Below are positions 42,791-54,577 of a stretch of DNA of 64,000 nt, in pieces; positions within the stretch are counted from its first letter, which is position 1, and the number at the start of each line of letters is the position of its first letter. The DNA is from Macrophomina tecta (taxonomy: Eukaryota; Ascomycota; Dothideomycetes; Botryosphaeriales; Botryosphaeriaceae): contig JAKSGN010000037.1 in NCBI GenBank assembly GCA_024180945.1, forward strand, positions 2,795,501 through 2,859,500, written 5' to 3'. The notes below the pieces were generated by a model, which searched no databases, was not told where the DNA came from, and saw nothing but the letters and a program-made list of their open reading frames with translations. The position numbers and the translations under genes were made by a program.

Positions 42791-44262
42791 ATGCAGAACC
42801 TCCTCGCTAAACTTTCGTTTCTGGCTTTCGCACTGAGTGCTGAGTCCCACGTATACATGGGGTACCCACCTACTTTCATGGCAAATAGAGTCTCAACAGA
42901 CGACCTCATTTCACCTATGAACGGCGGTCCAACTCATCCTGATCAATGGCCTTTTCCTTGTAAGGGATTTCATCTTGCAGATGCTGAAATGCAGCCTGGG
43001 GTGGTTTGGAGGGCCGGAGAGACAGTTAAATTTCGGTAGGTGTGAGGAGAAGAGCCGTAGTACAACGCTGACAGGAACAGCCTGTTCGACTCCGACGGAA
43101 CACCCAGCCATCACATGAGCGGGCTAGGCGCAATCCATAGTGGCGGATCATGTCAAATTTCGTTCTCGTATGACCGAGGGCTATCCTGGGTGGTGGTTCA
43201 AAGTTTCGAGGGCGACTGCCCTCGGGTTCGGCCTGGCATGAAAGGCACAGTAACCAACGACTACGATCCAAACCAAGATTACTACTTCAAAATTCCGGAA
43301 ACCTTTCCATCCGGAGACTACGTTATAGTAGCTTGGTAGTTTATCATCTCACCAAATCTAGGATCTTGAGCTGACATTTCTTTTAGGACATGGATCAATG
43401 CGACTGGCCGTAGAGAATTCTACATGTCCTGCTCGCCCGTCAAGATAACAGGCTCGGGTCCGTCCACGAACGTGACACCAGAGGGCCATCCTCTGATGAT
43501 TGCTAATATGAATCCCCTCTCTGGCGACACCGCTCAGGCGAATGCTTTGTTGCAGTGCCGTACTCAAGATAGCACGTCGGTAGAGTACCCAGACAGATAC
43601 AAAGGCTTCAACGCAGTGATCCGAGCCCCTGTCGCTTTGAACCTCCAGCCTTTTCCCGGAGGTAACAGATCCTGCAGCTCAGACAACCCTGAGATTGTAG
43701 AAGCCCTCAGCGAGTCGATCAAGGTTAAGACTTCATCTATGGCATCGACAGTAACTAGCCTCATGTTGCCGGAGAGGCTTATTTCGCCAAGTGCCATATG
43801 GTTTCCGGCGAGGAACACTACCACAGCTTTTTCGGAAGTTATCCCGTCTACTACGACTCCAGAAGGCTCCGAATGTATGGGTTCCAAAAGTGATGTTTTC
43901 TTGCCGGAGGGCCCGTCCATGTCGACATTCTTAAGCGATCCGCAAAAAGGTAATATTCTTGGTCTCTTGCGACTCCTGCACTGTACCTAATTGCGAAGGC
44001 AGATCAGTCGACGAGCACTACATCCATAACACCTGACCTTCGTACATTAACACCATCCAACGAACAAGTGAATGTGCCAGATCTTGGTGGCATATTGAGC
44101 GACTTGCATTCTATGTTAAACAGCGTCCTGATCGCCGAGGACAAACCGAAAAGCACGCAAAGTTTCATTAAAGAGAGCACTCTGCATCTGGGAACGGCTG
44201 CCTCTCCAAGGAATAGCTGCGAAGCGACTGTCACAACGACTTTGGAAGTCAAGGCTACCTGA
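42791..44262 (+). CDS. AA11-like lytic polysaccharide monooxygenase
   Basis: About 440 aa, exons 42791–43035, 43081–43335, 43387–43949 and 44003–44262; an acceptor at 43074 would add two residues. The signal peptide ends so that His20 is the mature N-terminus (AES|HVYMGYPP), needed for the copper 'histidine brace'. The second brace His is in GAIHSGGSCQISFSYD (about residue 101) and the axial Tyr in REFYMSCSPV. Cysteines in FPCKGF, GSCQ, GDCP and MSCS match AA11 enzymes, which oxidatively cleave chitin. After the catalytic domain (about residue 230) there is a Ser/Thr-rich tail of about 200 residues with no recognised binding module. Confidence 0.85.
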
Positions 44263-44767
44263 TTGTCTGTAATTCTTTCTCGCCATCCCCACCCCCCTCC
44301 CCCTCCCCCTCCCCCAATACACACATATATATGAACTCTCCTAATTGTAGAAACTCTTTCGTGCTGTTTTTTGTTCCCCTTGAATATTCATTTGATTTCG
44401 TCCTGTTCTCTACACATCTTCCCCCTCCTCTTTTGATTTTTTCCAAGTTGAGCCCGAGGGCTATTCAGACAGTCCTCTTTCACTCGGTGAATACATCCTT
44501 GGTGGCCTTCAGATAGCTTAATTTAGTCTCCATATTTCCTAGAACTCATAAGAACTCTGCAAACAGATTCACAAATAACTAATAACATTCGATTGTTGTC
44601 TACTCAGGAAAAAATTCCATCTAAGAGCAATTTAAAGCAAGGGGGTTATATAGATTATATATCCTGAGTAAAATCATGGAAATAATAACAGTCTGTCGCT
44701 TTCTCCTGACATGCACCAGATACAGGCCAAGATATGCTACTCAAGGGAAGCATTGCATCTCCGATTT
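44263..44767. other. Convergent intergenic region
   Basis: About 500 bases between converging genes, with a C-rich run near 44286–44314 and AT-rich sequence after it. No gene seen. Confidence 0.5.
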
Positions 44768-46141
44768 TCAACTTCCACAACCGAATTGTGAACTATGCCG
44801 CCCAACAAGGTTCTGCAAGACATCCTTCTTCTTCCGCCGTGAACGCATGTCAGGCATCCCATCCTTGCGAAGAAGTTTTCCATTAGCATTGCGTATCTGC
44901 TTACCTCTATCCTTCATGCTTTCAGTATGAGACTTCTTTGTGATGGAACCATTGTTGCCTGGGCCGCGGCGCATGGTACAGTCGCCTCGGAGATCCCCGT
45001 TGCCATTGGATTCGATGGTCACCTGGAGATGATTCTTGTGTGTTTTCCGCTTCGTCGCCTCGAATTCTCGAAAGTCTGTAGGCAAGCTCTGCCCACGACG
45101 TCCTCGATCGCTTCCCTCGCTGCATCTCGACTCTTGACTGATAGGTTCAGGGAAATTTGAACATTCAGAACGTCTACCAGCTCCACAATGAGGCTGTTTG
45201 GCTGAATCGGATTGAAGAGAAGCGGCAGGCGTAAGGATTAGGCCTTGTTGTTGCTCCTGTACGCTTACAGGTTTTACGTGATTACCTCTCTCGTCTACCT
45301 CTCCCTGGATATGCCTCACTGGTGTCGATATTGTAACAGGCTCAATCCCAATGCGAGAGTAGAGAGATGCAGGTTGCAACGTCTTCAGTGGTCCAAAATT
45401 TCCTGGATGTGAATCCATGTGCTGGTCCGCACTGTTGAAATGCCATCTATTAGTACTGGCACTGACCAACGCCGAGCCATTGTATTGATTCTGTTCGCTT
45501 GGCTGACTTTTCGGAGTGCGAAACCAAGACGCCTGTGGAGAAGTTCTGGTAGAATCGTGTACGGACGATATTTGGTAGTAAGGTAGGTGTGATGGAGGCG
45601 CGTGGGCATGGTGTGATGTATGCTGCATTTGATACGTTGGGCGTGTTTGGTTCCTCTCCTGAAGGAACGTAACCGGGCTTTCCAAGGGTAGCGGTGCGGC
45701 ACTGTTGGGAGGAGACCCTGCCGTTGGAACTGTTCCTCCCTTAGTTATGGCTTGCTTGTCTTGCCGTCTAATATCGTTTGAGAGGCGATCGACGGCTTGA
45801 GTGAGGTCATCGAGGCCCTTGCGCTGAATCTCAAGTGCGGCGGTGTTATGTTGAGTCTGAGTCTTTAGGCGCGAGATAGCATCCAAGGATATCTCTTGCG
45901 GGCCCGGACCAAGGTAACTGGTTTGAAAGCCATCAGTCCTGCCGCCGTTGGCGCTTACTATCCCCACCGGCATGCTGTAATCCTGAGACCTCGGTTGGCT
46001 TGATGATGAAAATCTATCGCGGCACCGAGATAGAAGCTTCTGGGCAGGTGTGACAATATGTGGCTGCTGAGCGGAAAGGTTGAAGGGGTAGTTGCGGTTT
46101 GGGCGATAAGCACCCTCACTAGGGCGCTGGTAGGAGTACAT
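44768..46141 (-). CDS. Disordered basic protein with a KDGMPDMRS tail
   Basis: 457 aa from the ATG at 46141; an ATG at 46189 is also open. Mostly disordered, rich in Ser, Gln, Pro and His, with one short predicted-looking coiled coil at about residues 85–135 (ISLDAISRLKTQTQ...LTQAVDRLSNDIRRQDKQ). The C-terminus is basic and contains RNANGKLLRKDGMPDMRS, a motif I have seen in conserved fungal hypothetical proteins. Likely nuclear by composition: inference. Single exon. Function unknown. Confidence 0.62.
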   Translation of the reverse strand: MYSYQRPSEGAYRPNRNYPFNLSAQQPHIVTPAQKLLSRCRDRFSSSSQPRSQDYSMPVGIVSANGGRTDGFQTSYLGPGPQEISLDAISRLKTQTQHNTAALEIQRKGLDDLTQAVDRLSNDIRRQDKQAITKGGTVPTAGSPPNSAAPLPLESPVTFLQERNQTRPTYQMQHTSHHAHAPPSHLPYYQISSVHDSTRTSPQASWFRTPKSQPSEQNQYNGSALVSASTNRWHFNSADQHMDSHPGNFGPLKTLQPASLYSRIGIEPVTISTPVRHIQGEVDERGNHVKPVSVQEQQQGLILTPAASLQSDSAKQPHCGAGRRSECSNFPEPISQESRCSEGSDRGRRGQSLPTDFREFEATKRKTHKNHLQVTIESNGNGDLRGDCTMRRGPGNNGSITKKSHTESMKDRGKQIRNANGKLLRKDGMPDMRSRRKKKDVLQNLVGRHSSQFGCGS

Positions 46142-47684
46142 CGCGATATCGAGTGCTCGGCTTGGGTGCAGCAGCCAGGCTGGGCGCAATAATAAGCGAA
46201 ATCTCGTTCAATTGATTTCAAGAGAGCACACTCCTCTCAGGAATATGGACCGACAGTAACAGGTGAGGATGAATTGGTTGTGGTTTCGCATGAGTGTGAA
46301 CTTACGTGGCTCGTTTAATAGAACGCGCACATTATCTGTGCCGCAGTGATGTGACATGGAAAACGACGAGCCCTTAATGAGCCTAAAATAACTGTATTGA
46401 TGGACTCAGGCTTGTTCCTACTTTCGACCAACGCCATGGGCCTGGTGCGGCGCAGTAGTTACCCTGGAAGACATATTTGCTAAAATTAATCGCTCGCACC
46501 CTAAGCCGCGCTATTTGTGTCTCTTCGACTGGCCGTTTCAAAAGGATGCCGCTTCTCGACCTCTATACCGCTCCGCTACGCCGCATGCACTAGCCAAATC
46601 ATGACAGTCGGAGGTAAGGCCGCAGCATGGGCGGGTATGGAAATATCGCCCCGGATCAGGTACAGCCAATGGCTTGTCAGTTAGCCGCGGGTGCTAATGA
46701 CGAACCTATCAACACGGCTTATCCCATAACACTGTAGCAAGATGCAGCTGCGGTTGCGCAGCTCTGCGCACGGGCGTAAACCCGACGCCTGACCATCACT
46801 CTCTCCATCCTCTGCGCAAGCCCGCACAGATGTAAGCCCAATATCCTGCACTTTACGGTGAACTGATGCAAAATTTTCGAGCGTTCCCGTAGTCGGGATA
46901 AGGACAACTAAGCCTGGTTTCAGCATAAATAAATGGCAGCGATTATTCGAACACGAACCATAATCCCATCCCGATAAAGCTCCTTGCGACCGTCTTGGGC
47001 GACGGGAATTCTGAGATTGGCATACTATAGCTGTGATTTTAGCCCCTTCCAATGATCCGACGGAGCAGAGAAACTCGAGGTCGACCTGTAGCTAGGATGC
47101 ATCATTCCGAATGATTTTCGCGGTGTTGTCTCTTTTCCATGGCCGGCTTCCCTGATGTTCGCGCCACTGCCAGTTGCGGATACACGCAAAGCGGCAAATC
47201 ACGATATCAGCCGTGGGGCATCTTGGCTCAAGCCTATCCTAGATACTGTAGAGGGGTCAAAGGAGAGACACTCATAACTGCTGTAGATGACCAAGTCGTC
47301 ATTTTTCAGAGACTGTGACCTGCTTACATTGCTGTAACTCTTATTGCGCCTTCCCCTTCGCTGAATTTGGGCAATGTCTTCGCCATGAGCGTCATTTAAA
47401 GAGTACGCGCAGTGAAGTTACGGCCGATCAACCCGACTCAGCATCAGCGCTTAGATAAGAAACCAGCATTACCATCGAAAGAAAATAATCATCAGCTTCA
47501 TGGTGTCATCTCGAAAAGGGTAAATCTCTTTGATGATTCCCTGGAATAAATTCATAGAGGTTAACAACCATGAACCATATGGAACTTGATCCAACACATC
47601 TCCAATATTTGGATAATCAGTATTTCCACCGCGAAAGCATTCGCTCTTAGCAAATGAATCGTTCAGATTAGTCCCACAGAGGGT
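46142..47684. other. Gene-free 1.5 kb
   Basis: Only short frames (for example 46681–47052 minus) without recognisable features. I looked for tRNA-like B boxes here and found none I trust. Confidence 0.45.
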
Positions 47685-50600
47685 CTATGAGAATTCCAGC
47701 CGACGCGGCGTGGTGACTATCCTACCCACAGGTTCGAAAAATCTTGTCACATCAAACGGCTTTGTATCCCTTAGCTCTCCATCATGCGCGTCCTTTAGAT
47801 AGATCGTAATCTCGTCGGGGACCTTATGAGCATTAGTTCGGACGCTATCGATCTCGGGGCGTGAACCCCGTGCTCCAGGAAGAAGATTGGCGTCAATCCG
47901 TGCGAGCTCGGGGCGCACGGTAAAAAGAGATTTCCCAAAGAATCCGAGCAGCGCTTCGTTGAAATTCAATAGTCTGTATGAAACATCAGCGCGAGCGAGG
48001 TAAGACGACGACGTGACTAACTCTTGGTCTGAGACTGGTTCAGAAAGACTTTTTATAGCTTTAGGCGGTCCATGAGCCATAAGGTCCAAGGAGGGTCGAG
48101 AGTCTCGGTGGTCGTGCGCAGATTTGTAGAGAGGAAATAGAGATAGAAACCTTATATCTGTCCGTGAGCAACGATTGTCGGGCGGACTGAGAAGCAGATT
48201 CAGGATTTTTCCTTTCCTGATATTGTTTTCGAGCTCACGGGATACGGTTTCGCGGTCCTTGTTCATATGAACCAAGTGATTTACCAGCTCGTCTTTGAGC
48301 TTTGTCCGCGCTGAGCTGCCCTTGGAAATATCCCTATTCCGAGACAATAGATCATTCGTGGGCGCCTGACGAGGTTCTATCCCGCTTCGATGGCGGCGCC
48401 TTATGCGTTGAGCCACCTTATCTCTCTCGGCCCTAGCTATTTTCATCAATTTTGACCTTTCCTGAACTGCAGACTCAAACCATTGGTAGTAGAGTGCCTG
48501 ACTCATATAGCTTTGATACTGCGCCAGATATGAAATACCGGCGAAGCGGCTGATAGACGAGTGAAGATCTGCTAGCTTCGCAACATCCAGGTCTGTTGGA
48601 GGTTGTTCCAAGAGTGGTTTCTGTCCAAATCGGAGCATCTCTCTGAGCTGGAAAAGCCGGTCTCGATTGGCAACTTCGCAAGCGCACTGCAAGACCCGAA
48701 GAACTTTTCCTAAGTCATTGTTTGGAGAATTTCCTAACGCCTCAACGAGACCTCGGCCATTGAGTCCACTGCTCTGCGCAGCACGGAAGATGCAGTCTCC
48801 CCATTCCTCGGTCTCCGATCGGGGAATCTTCTCTAGTGTTGGAAGCAAAGAATCAGGCCTACGCTTAAATGCAGATTTGGCGATCGCGATGCTTCTCTCC
48901 TCTGACTGCGCGAAGGGGTAAGGCCGCTTTTTAATATTGCGTATCGGAGTTGAGATGCCTAGCTGAGCCGATACAAGTTCGTCATCGCGTACCCGATTGC
49001 ATCGGCGGACGATCGATTCGAGATACGTTGCTCGTAACTCGTCTAGTCGCTTAGAAAGTTCGGCAGAAGTCGTTCCAGCAGACACCACTAATGCCTTTTC
49101 CGGATACATAAACGCCTCAGCTCGCGATATCACGGCTATGCCGCAATTATAATCGTCCGGAAACCAATCGACAGGGTATAACTGAAGGAATTTAGCAATA
49201 TTCTATAAGTTTAGCTTCCTAGCTTACTGGTTGAATTCTCGGTTCCGTCCACTTGACTTCATCATATCCTTCGGCAGCGCGGAAGGCGTTGACGAGTTGA
49301 CCCACATTGCGAGCTATTATTCTGGCTGGAGTTTCCAATCCTTTCTCCGCACCAAACAGGTGAATATTTGTATTTAGAAAGTCGACAACGATGAGAATCC
49401 AGTGATTACCAGAACCATCCGCAGAAAGCTGTAGTGAGTGAGCTAGGACGTTGTACGCGATGAACAAGTGGGTAGAGTCTATCTCATGTACTAATTGTGG
49501 TCGAATAGCCGACGCTGTTTCAAGTTCGGTGAAGCTTTTAGAGAGCCCGAATGATGGAAAGTTTGTGATTGCAAAGGATGCTATCAAGGGCGCCGCCTTG
49601 GCGGGGAGGATTGTTTCCAAAGTTTTTGAGATGGCCTCGTCGTTGAGTCGTTGGCCAGGCTGAAAGCACTCTAAAGTACGCTGCGAAAGATCTATTGCTT
49701 GGAGGAATGGAAGAGCCTCCTCAATAAGCCTGTTGATCTTCGCTTCTACGCTCTCACAAAGTTGAGATGCTTTGGTTGCGCTTTTCAGTGGCAGCTGAAC
49801 GATGTTCAAAAACTCATCCTCGGAGTCTTCGATGAGCTGGACAGGCGTTTCGGATTTAGTCGACGGAGGCAGTAACCAGTCTTCTTTATCGGCCGAGGTT
49901 GCATCTCTCGGCATTTTGCTGATTCCCAAAACAGTGATGCTGTCCTCACCTGCATTGTGAGCATTGATAACTGGCTCAGCAGCTCCGCTATCGCCATTGC
50001 TGGTCACTGAATTGCGCGCGTCTACTTCAGAAAACGCGGCGCCTGGCTTATTCTCGCTGGTTTCACGAATCTCTTCGTTGTCTGAGCACAAGGCTCGATC
50101 CTCGTCAATTTTACTGCCATCGTGGTTGATCTCTCGCACTGTCGGTGTGTTCGAGCGTGACTTCAAAGTATCCGAGGTAGGATCACCTGGCGTTGGTGGG
50201 GCTTGAGGCCATTCCGGACTCGGCGTTGGGAATTCCGTCGTAGCACTTCGAATTGTTGCGTCTATGAATGCTTCGATATCTTTATCCACCACGGACGTGG
50301 TGTTACCGGGAGCATGATCTGAAGTTGGATATGCATTCGAATAGGGTTCCTTCGGCTCATCGTCAGAGTAGACTTCGTCCTCATCGGCTTGACAATCGGG
50401 TCCATGAGCATCAGATTCCTGCACTCGAAGCTGCTCAGCTGTTATTGGCTCAACCCCTGGGCTGCACCCCTTCTTGCAGAATCCATATCCCGCCGGTACA
50501 CCAGTCCAGTCGGGCTCGACTGCAAAGTTGACTGCTACAGCGTAATTGGTGCCGGCATTGATGACTTGATGATAAGTCTCTGATAATGTGACGATCATCT

Positions 50601-51737
50601 CGCCGGCCTTGCAGGGGACAGTGTGGTAAGGGATCTCCCAAGAGTCTAGAAGCTCCGGCGAGAGCAGTTTGTCCAGATGACGCACAAACTGCGAACACAC
50701 ATAAGATCCTGTGTCTTCCATCAGTTCCTCCTTCACCTTGGCTTCCAACTTCTCACGGAACCTTGGCTGGACGAGAAGCCAGACCTTGGGAGCACCAGCA
50801 AGCACCAAATTCATTGACCCGAGATACCCATCTTCTACATGCATTGCTGAACCTGATCCCCGGCCTGTGCTGTAGTATTCATATGCGGTATGAACTCCGG
50901 GGATTCTGCTACTCGTCATCTTGAGTCGTTCGCCACAGTCCAGATACGGCTCCTGAGGTAGACCGACTGATTCTCGCCAGCGCGAAGATGAGTCCGCTGG
51001 ATTGACGAGATATGGTTTTCTGTTACTCCTTGAAGCATCTCTCACTGTGGAACAGAACAATTCTCGACAATCTAGCCCGTATCCCTTGGCATCCAGGTGT
51101 GGGATTTCGAACAATGAACTGGGATCGTCCTCGATAAGAACATCGCAGACAAGCCCGTGAAGTCTGTGCCTTTTGGGCATCCCGGAAAATCGTAGAATTT
51201 TCGATTGGCATTTATCCAATGCATCGATAATGGAGTTGCTTATCTTTGCGGGATCGATGTTGCGCATGACGTTTTCTTCAATCTTAACTTTGAAGAACCC
51301 AAGCTCTTTGTGCGCATCCCAATCACTCATGGCTTCATGGATAGTAGGAACGATGGATTCCCACATCTGTGCTGATCCAAATTTGACTGCCCCACTGTAA
51401 CAGCAGTTCAACAGTGAGTCTTGTTGGAAATTAAAGCTTTGAGCGCCACTTTTATTTTTCTTGGCTGGTTTTGAGGGAAGGCCCATCGGACTTTCCATAG
51501 CCTTTATTAGTTTCTCAACATCCTTCGTCAGTCTCTGAGCACAATTTTTGATCTTGCGAGCATTTTGAATAGTGCCTTTCAACGAAGCAGCCGTTCTTGC
51601 ATCCTAGCCAATACTTAGTTTCCCACATTAGAATTTCTGAAAGTACTCACGGATATTTGTAGTGCAATGTTGTCAATCTGTGCTTGAACAGCTAAGAGGT
51701 CCACCGTGTGCCGTTTATGCTTGGTTCTGGGGCCCAT
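47685..51737 (-). CDS. JmjC domain protein fused to a Ulp1/C48-like domain
   Basis: 1319 aa from three exons: 51651–51737, 49228–51603, 47685–49181; introns of 47 and 46 nt join all frames, so two long frames form one gene. The JmjC domain spans about residues 240–390: iron ligands HVE (His284, Glu286) in HVEDGYLGSMN and His374 in YHQVINAGTNYAVAVNFA, with the 2-oxoglutarate Lys in GAPKVW. This pattern matches JMJD2-type histone demethylases. An acidic disordered linker follows (about 400–640). Residues 660–840 look like a Ulp1 protease: PGQRLNDEAI, HWILIVVDF (His763) and YNCG (Cys834), the Cys lying just after the second intron. The Asp expected 17 residues after His is Gly and the usual Gln before Cys is absent. 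The last 480 residues are helical and basic, unrecognised. Likely nuclear. Confidence 0.85.
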
Positions 51738-52648
51738 GTTTTGCCAGATGATCGTTGGACGGGGTGCGACCGGCGGCACTGCACGACCTTTTTATGTTTG
51801 GCCCGCTACGCGCCGCGCCCAAAGGCCTGAGCCTGCCGAGTGTCGGGGAATGGATCTAGTACCAAATTGGTATGGTCGTCGGCAGCTCGACGGTAGCGAG
51901 ATCAGAGAGGTGTCGACGGCCGAACTACAGCCGATGCGCGTAGGCGAGCCTCTGCAACACTAACACAGCGCAGCCAGGACCCTAAGATCGCCATCACGAC
52001 GAGCTTCCCTTCAACCAGGCAGATCTTCTCCCACAGCTTTGCATAGGCCACTGTTTCCTTGATCATTGCCACAAGTGGATAAGACGGATCGACAATGAAG
52101 AATGCGAGTGCAGAGAAAGTTAACCAGTCTCTCACTTCCTCCTTACCTGTCTTTCACCACAAGCGAGCCGGCAGACGACTCCAGAAGGATAGCATATTAG
52201 CTCTGCTAGGCGGAAACCCCCCACCACCGCCCGAAGAAACACTGAACTCACACCGACGAAGAAGCATAACAGGAAGTCAAGAGACGGGCAGATGGTACCC
52301 GCGCGCCGTCACGCTACAACGATGATGCATTAGTGTGGGAGCGGCTTAGCTCTAAACTCGCTGCCGCGCACAGACAGTATGCTACTGCTTCTATGATGCT
52401 GTGCCACACACACCAATAGGAACGAATACCTTTCTCCGCGCGAATCCCAGTAAATAAGGGTGATTGCACAAGCAGCCACATGACGGTCGCATAGCTCCGT
52501 TTGTTTTGGAAACCTCTCTCTATTTTATTCGTGGTTCCTGGCCGGACTCACAGTTCAGCTGCACCATCCACTACAGTGTTCCACACACTTGCAATGGGGG
52601 AATATCTTGCTCAACGTTATATGCGTTTCTGTTTCCTAGAGCGACCGG
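51738..52648. other. Intergenic with a possible lost exon
   Basis: A minus-strand frame at 51902–52135 (hydrophobic, WLTFSALAFFIVDPSYP) may be an exon of an unresolved gene but I could not join it to others. Otherwise no gene. Confidence 0.3.
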
Positions 52649-53306
52649 ATGAGGATGTGCGTATATGTAAGGAATCTGTCGGAACTTATCAAGTAGGACC
52701 CTCCAACATTCTGGCCATATTTATGATCTATGCTGATTTTCATCAACTTAGGAACTAGAGGACTTCTTCTTTCGGGCTGGCAACAAGAAACGGTCAAATT
52801 TCGATCTGCACATTCACTGCGAAAAAGAATGCTCCGGCAGAAACGAAGTGCGCGAGGCTGACTACGAAGAACGCCTACGGATTTCTGGTGTGTTCTTTAA
52901 ATGGGAATTGGTCCACTTTGTTTGCTTTATTCCAAAGCGGCCATACGTTCTACCAGCCCCAGGACATAGCCTCCCAGATCTCAAGTCGGATGAAGATCTT
53001 TTTTTACTTTTCATACCATCTCCAGATATATCGGAGGTCTCATCGATCTTTGAGAATGGACTTCAACTGCCTAAGAGACAGATTAGACTCGCGTTCAGAC
53101 ACCACTGGGGCGTCGAGCATGTCCGTCGTCTTTCGCAGCTTGATTTTGAAGTTCTTGACAAGGAGTTATCTAAGGGTATAGGAAAGCTGCTGACAAATCT
53201 TACGTCGGGAAAGAACAAAGATGAGCGCGGTAAAATTGTCTTTATAGTAATTAGGTACTTTTTGAACTCGTACCAAATTGGGCCTGACGGGATTAAGAGA
53301 ATTTGA
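52649..53306 (+). CDS. Hypothetical protein
   Basis: Main exon 52752–53306 (184 codons) is open from an acceptor at 52751 and has a normal mixed composition (ELEDFFFRAGNKKRSNFDLH, then a hydrophobic LFLLFIPSPDISEVSSIF). A first exon 52649–52666 (MRMCVY) with an 85-nt intron gives an in-phase start. No family recognised. The first exon is a guess; the main exon is moderately convincing. Confidence 0.4.
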
Positions 53307-54577
53307 GGGGCTTGTACTCGAGGACTAAGAGGCCGTTAAATGATATATATCAGAGCTCGTGTCTTATATGCACTTCTATGCTTCATATTCGTTTTATCCC
53401 TTACACAGCCCCCTACTACTTACATAACTTGTTCCGCCGTAGTTCATAAAATTTATAAAATGGCGGTGCGTATCTCTATACGCAAGTCAATAATATATTA
53501 ACCGCGTTCGTATTTATTTTGAAGTCAAATAATGAACTGTTTCCAAGATGAAGCTTCATTTTTGAAATGTACGAAGTATGGCCAATAACCCGACATATCG
53601 GTATTATTATTTAAGGCTTTTGGCCAACACCGTTCCCGGCAGCTATAAACCCCCACTTTTTCCGGAAATGCAAATAAATGTAGCGCCATTTATCTAAGCA
53701 AGAGGGCCTTCACCTCAGCACAACAACAGGTCCAATGCCACAGACGGGATCTTACGTCAGTTCGAATTTAGACGCCAACGAAACAAATACTTACCTTCTC
53801 GGCATACGTACCGCCAATAGGAGGGACTTAGCAGGTGGCAGAACAGGAGTTATAAACGGCGCTTAGTGCGATCCGCCAGATAACTGGAAAACAGACGAGG
53901 GATACTACCCCGGACTTTATCCTAAGAGGATGCTTTAACAGGTAAGACCCGCTTTGGGGCGGAAATCCTTTCTTTCACAGAAGGATACGAGCTCTAGAGC
54001 CACTTCCGCCGCGGAAAGTTTACCTGCTATGGTAGCAATAACACAGATATCGAGACAATACTATAACTAAGCCTTAGTAATGTTTCTTAGCAAGTCATTA
54101 AATGTAGCCTTCTAGACTAGGACTACGGATCCGATTACTGCGCTACCATCTCAAAATATAACGTAGAAGTAGAACTAACGATTGACACTCACGGAAGCTA
54201 TAGGAGTAAATAGACTACGAAAAGCCGTTCTAGCTATCTAAGGGGTACTAGGCCCATCGCTGAATATTTCCACAAACAAATAGCTAGACTAAGTCTTTAA
54301 ACGTCTAGTTGGCACCGTAGTAGCCACGACGAACGACTTAACCCCTACTACTAAGCACTACCCGTACTTATAACAACGGTTCAGCCCGGACTTAAAAAAA
54401 AAAAAAAAACTAGATAAGGACTAACCAGCACCGCCGGCTCTAGTAGATCTTACGCGCGTTCTTCGTAACCTTCCAGCAAATCCGACTGAGCATTCTCACA
54501 TGAATGGCGATCTAGCTTTGATTACGGTTCTATTATCAGAGGAGATGTTATAAGTGAGGTTACTTGTAAAATTTTGT
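53307..54577. other. Gene-free, stop-dense, AT-rich stretch
   Basis: Between 53.7 and 54.5 kb the sequence is unusually rich in TAG/TAA/CTA with an A17 run near 54394–54410. This looks like an old repeat worn down by C-to-T mutation, perhaps by RIP, but I cannot identify it. Confidence 0.35.

Noticed and set aside
46500..46620. Possible tRNA gene
   Set aside because: No convincing A/B boxes or acceptor-stem pairing.
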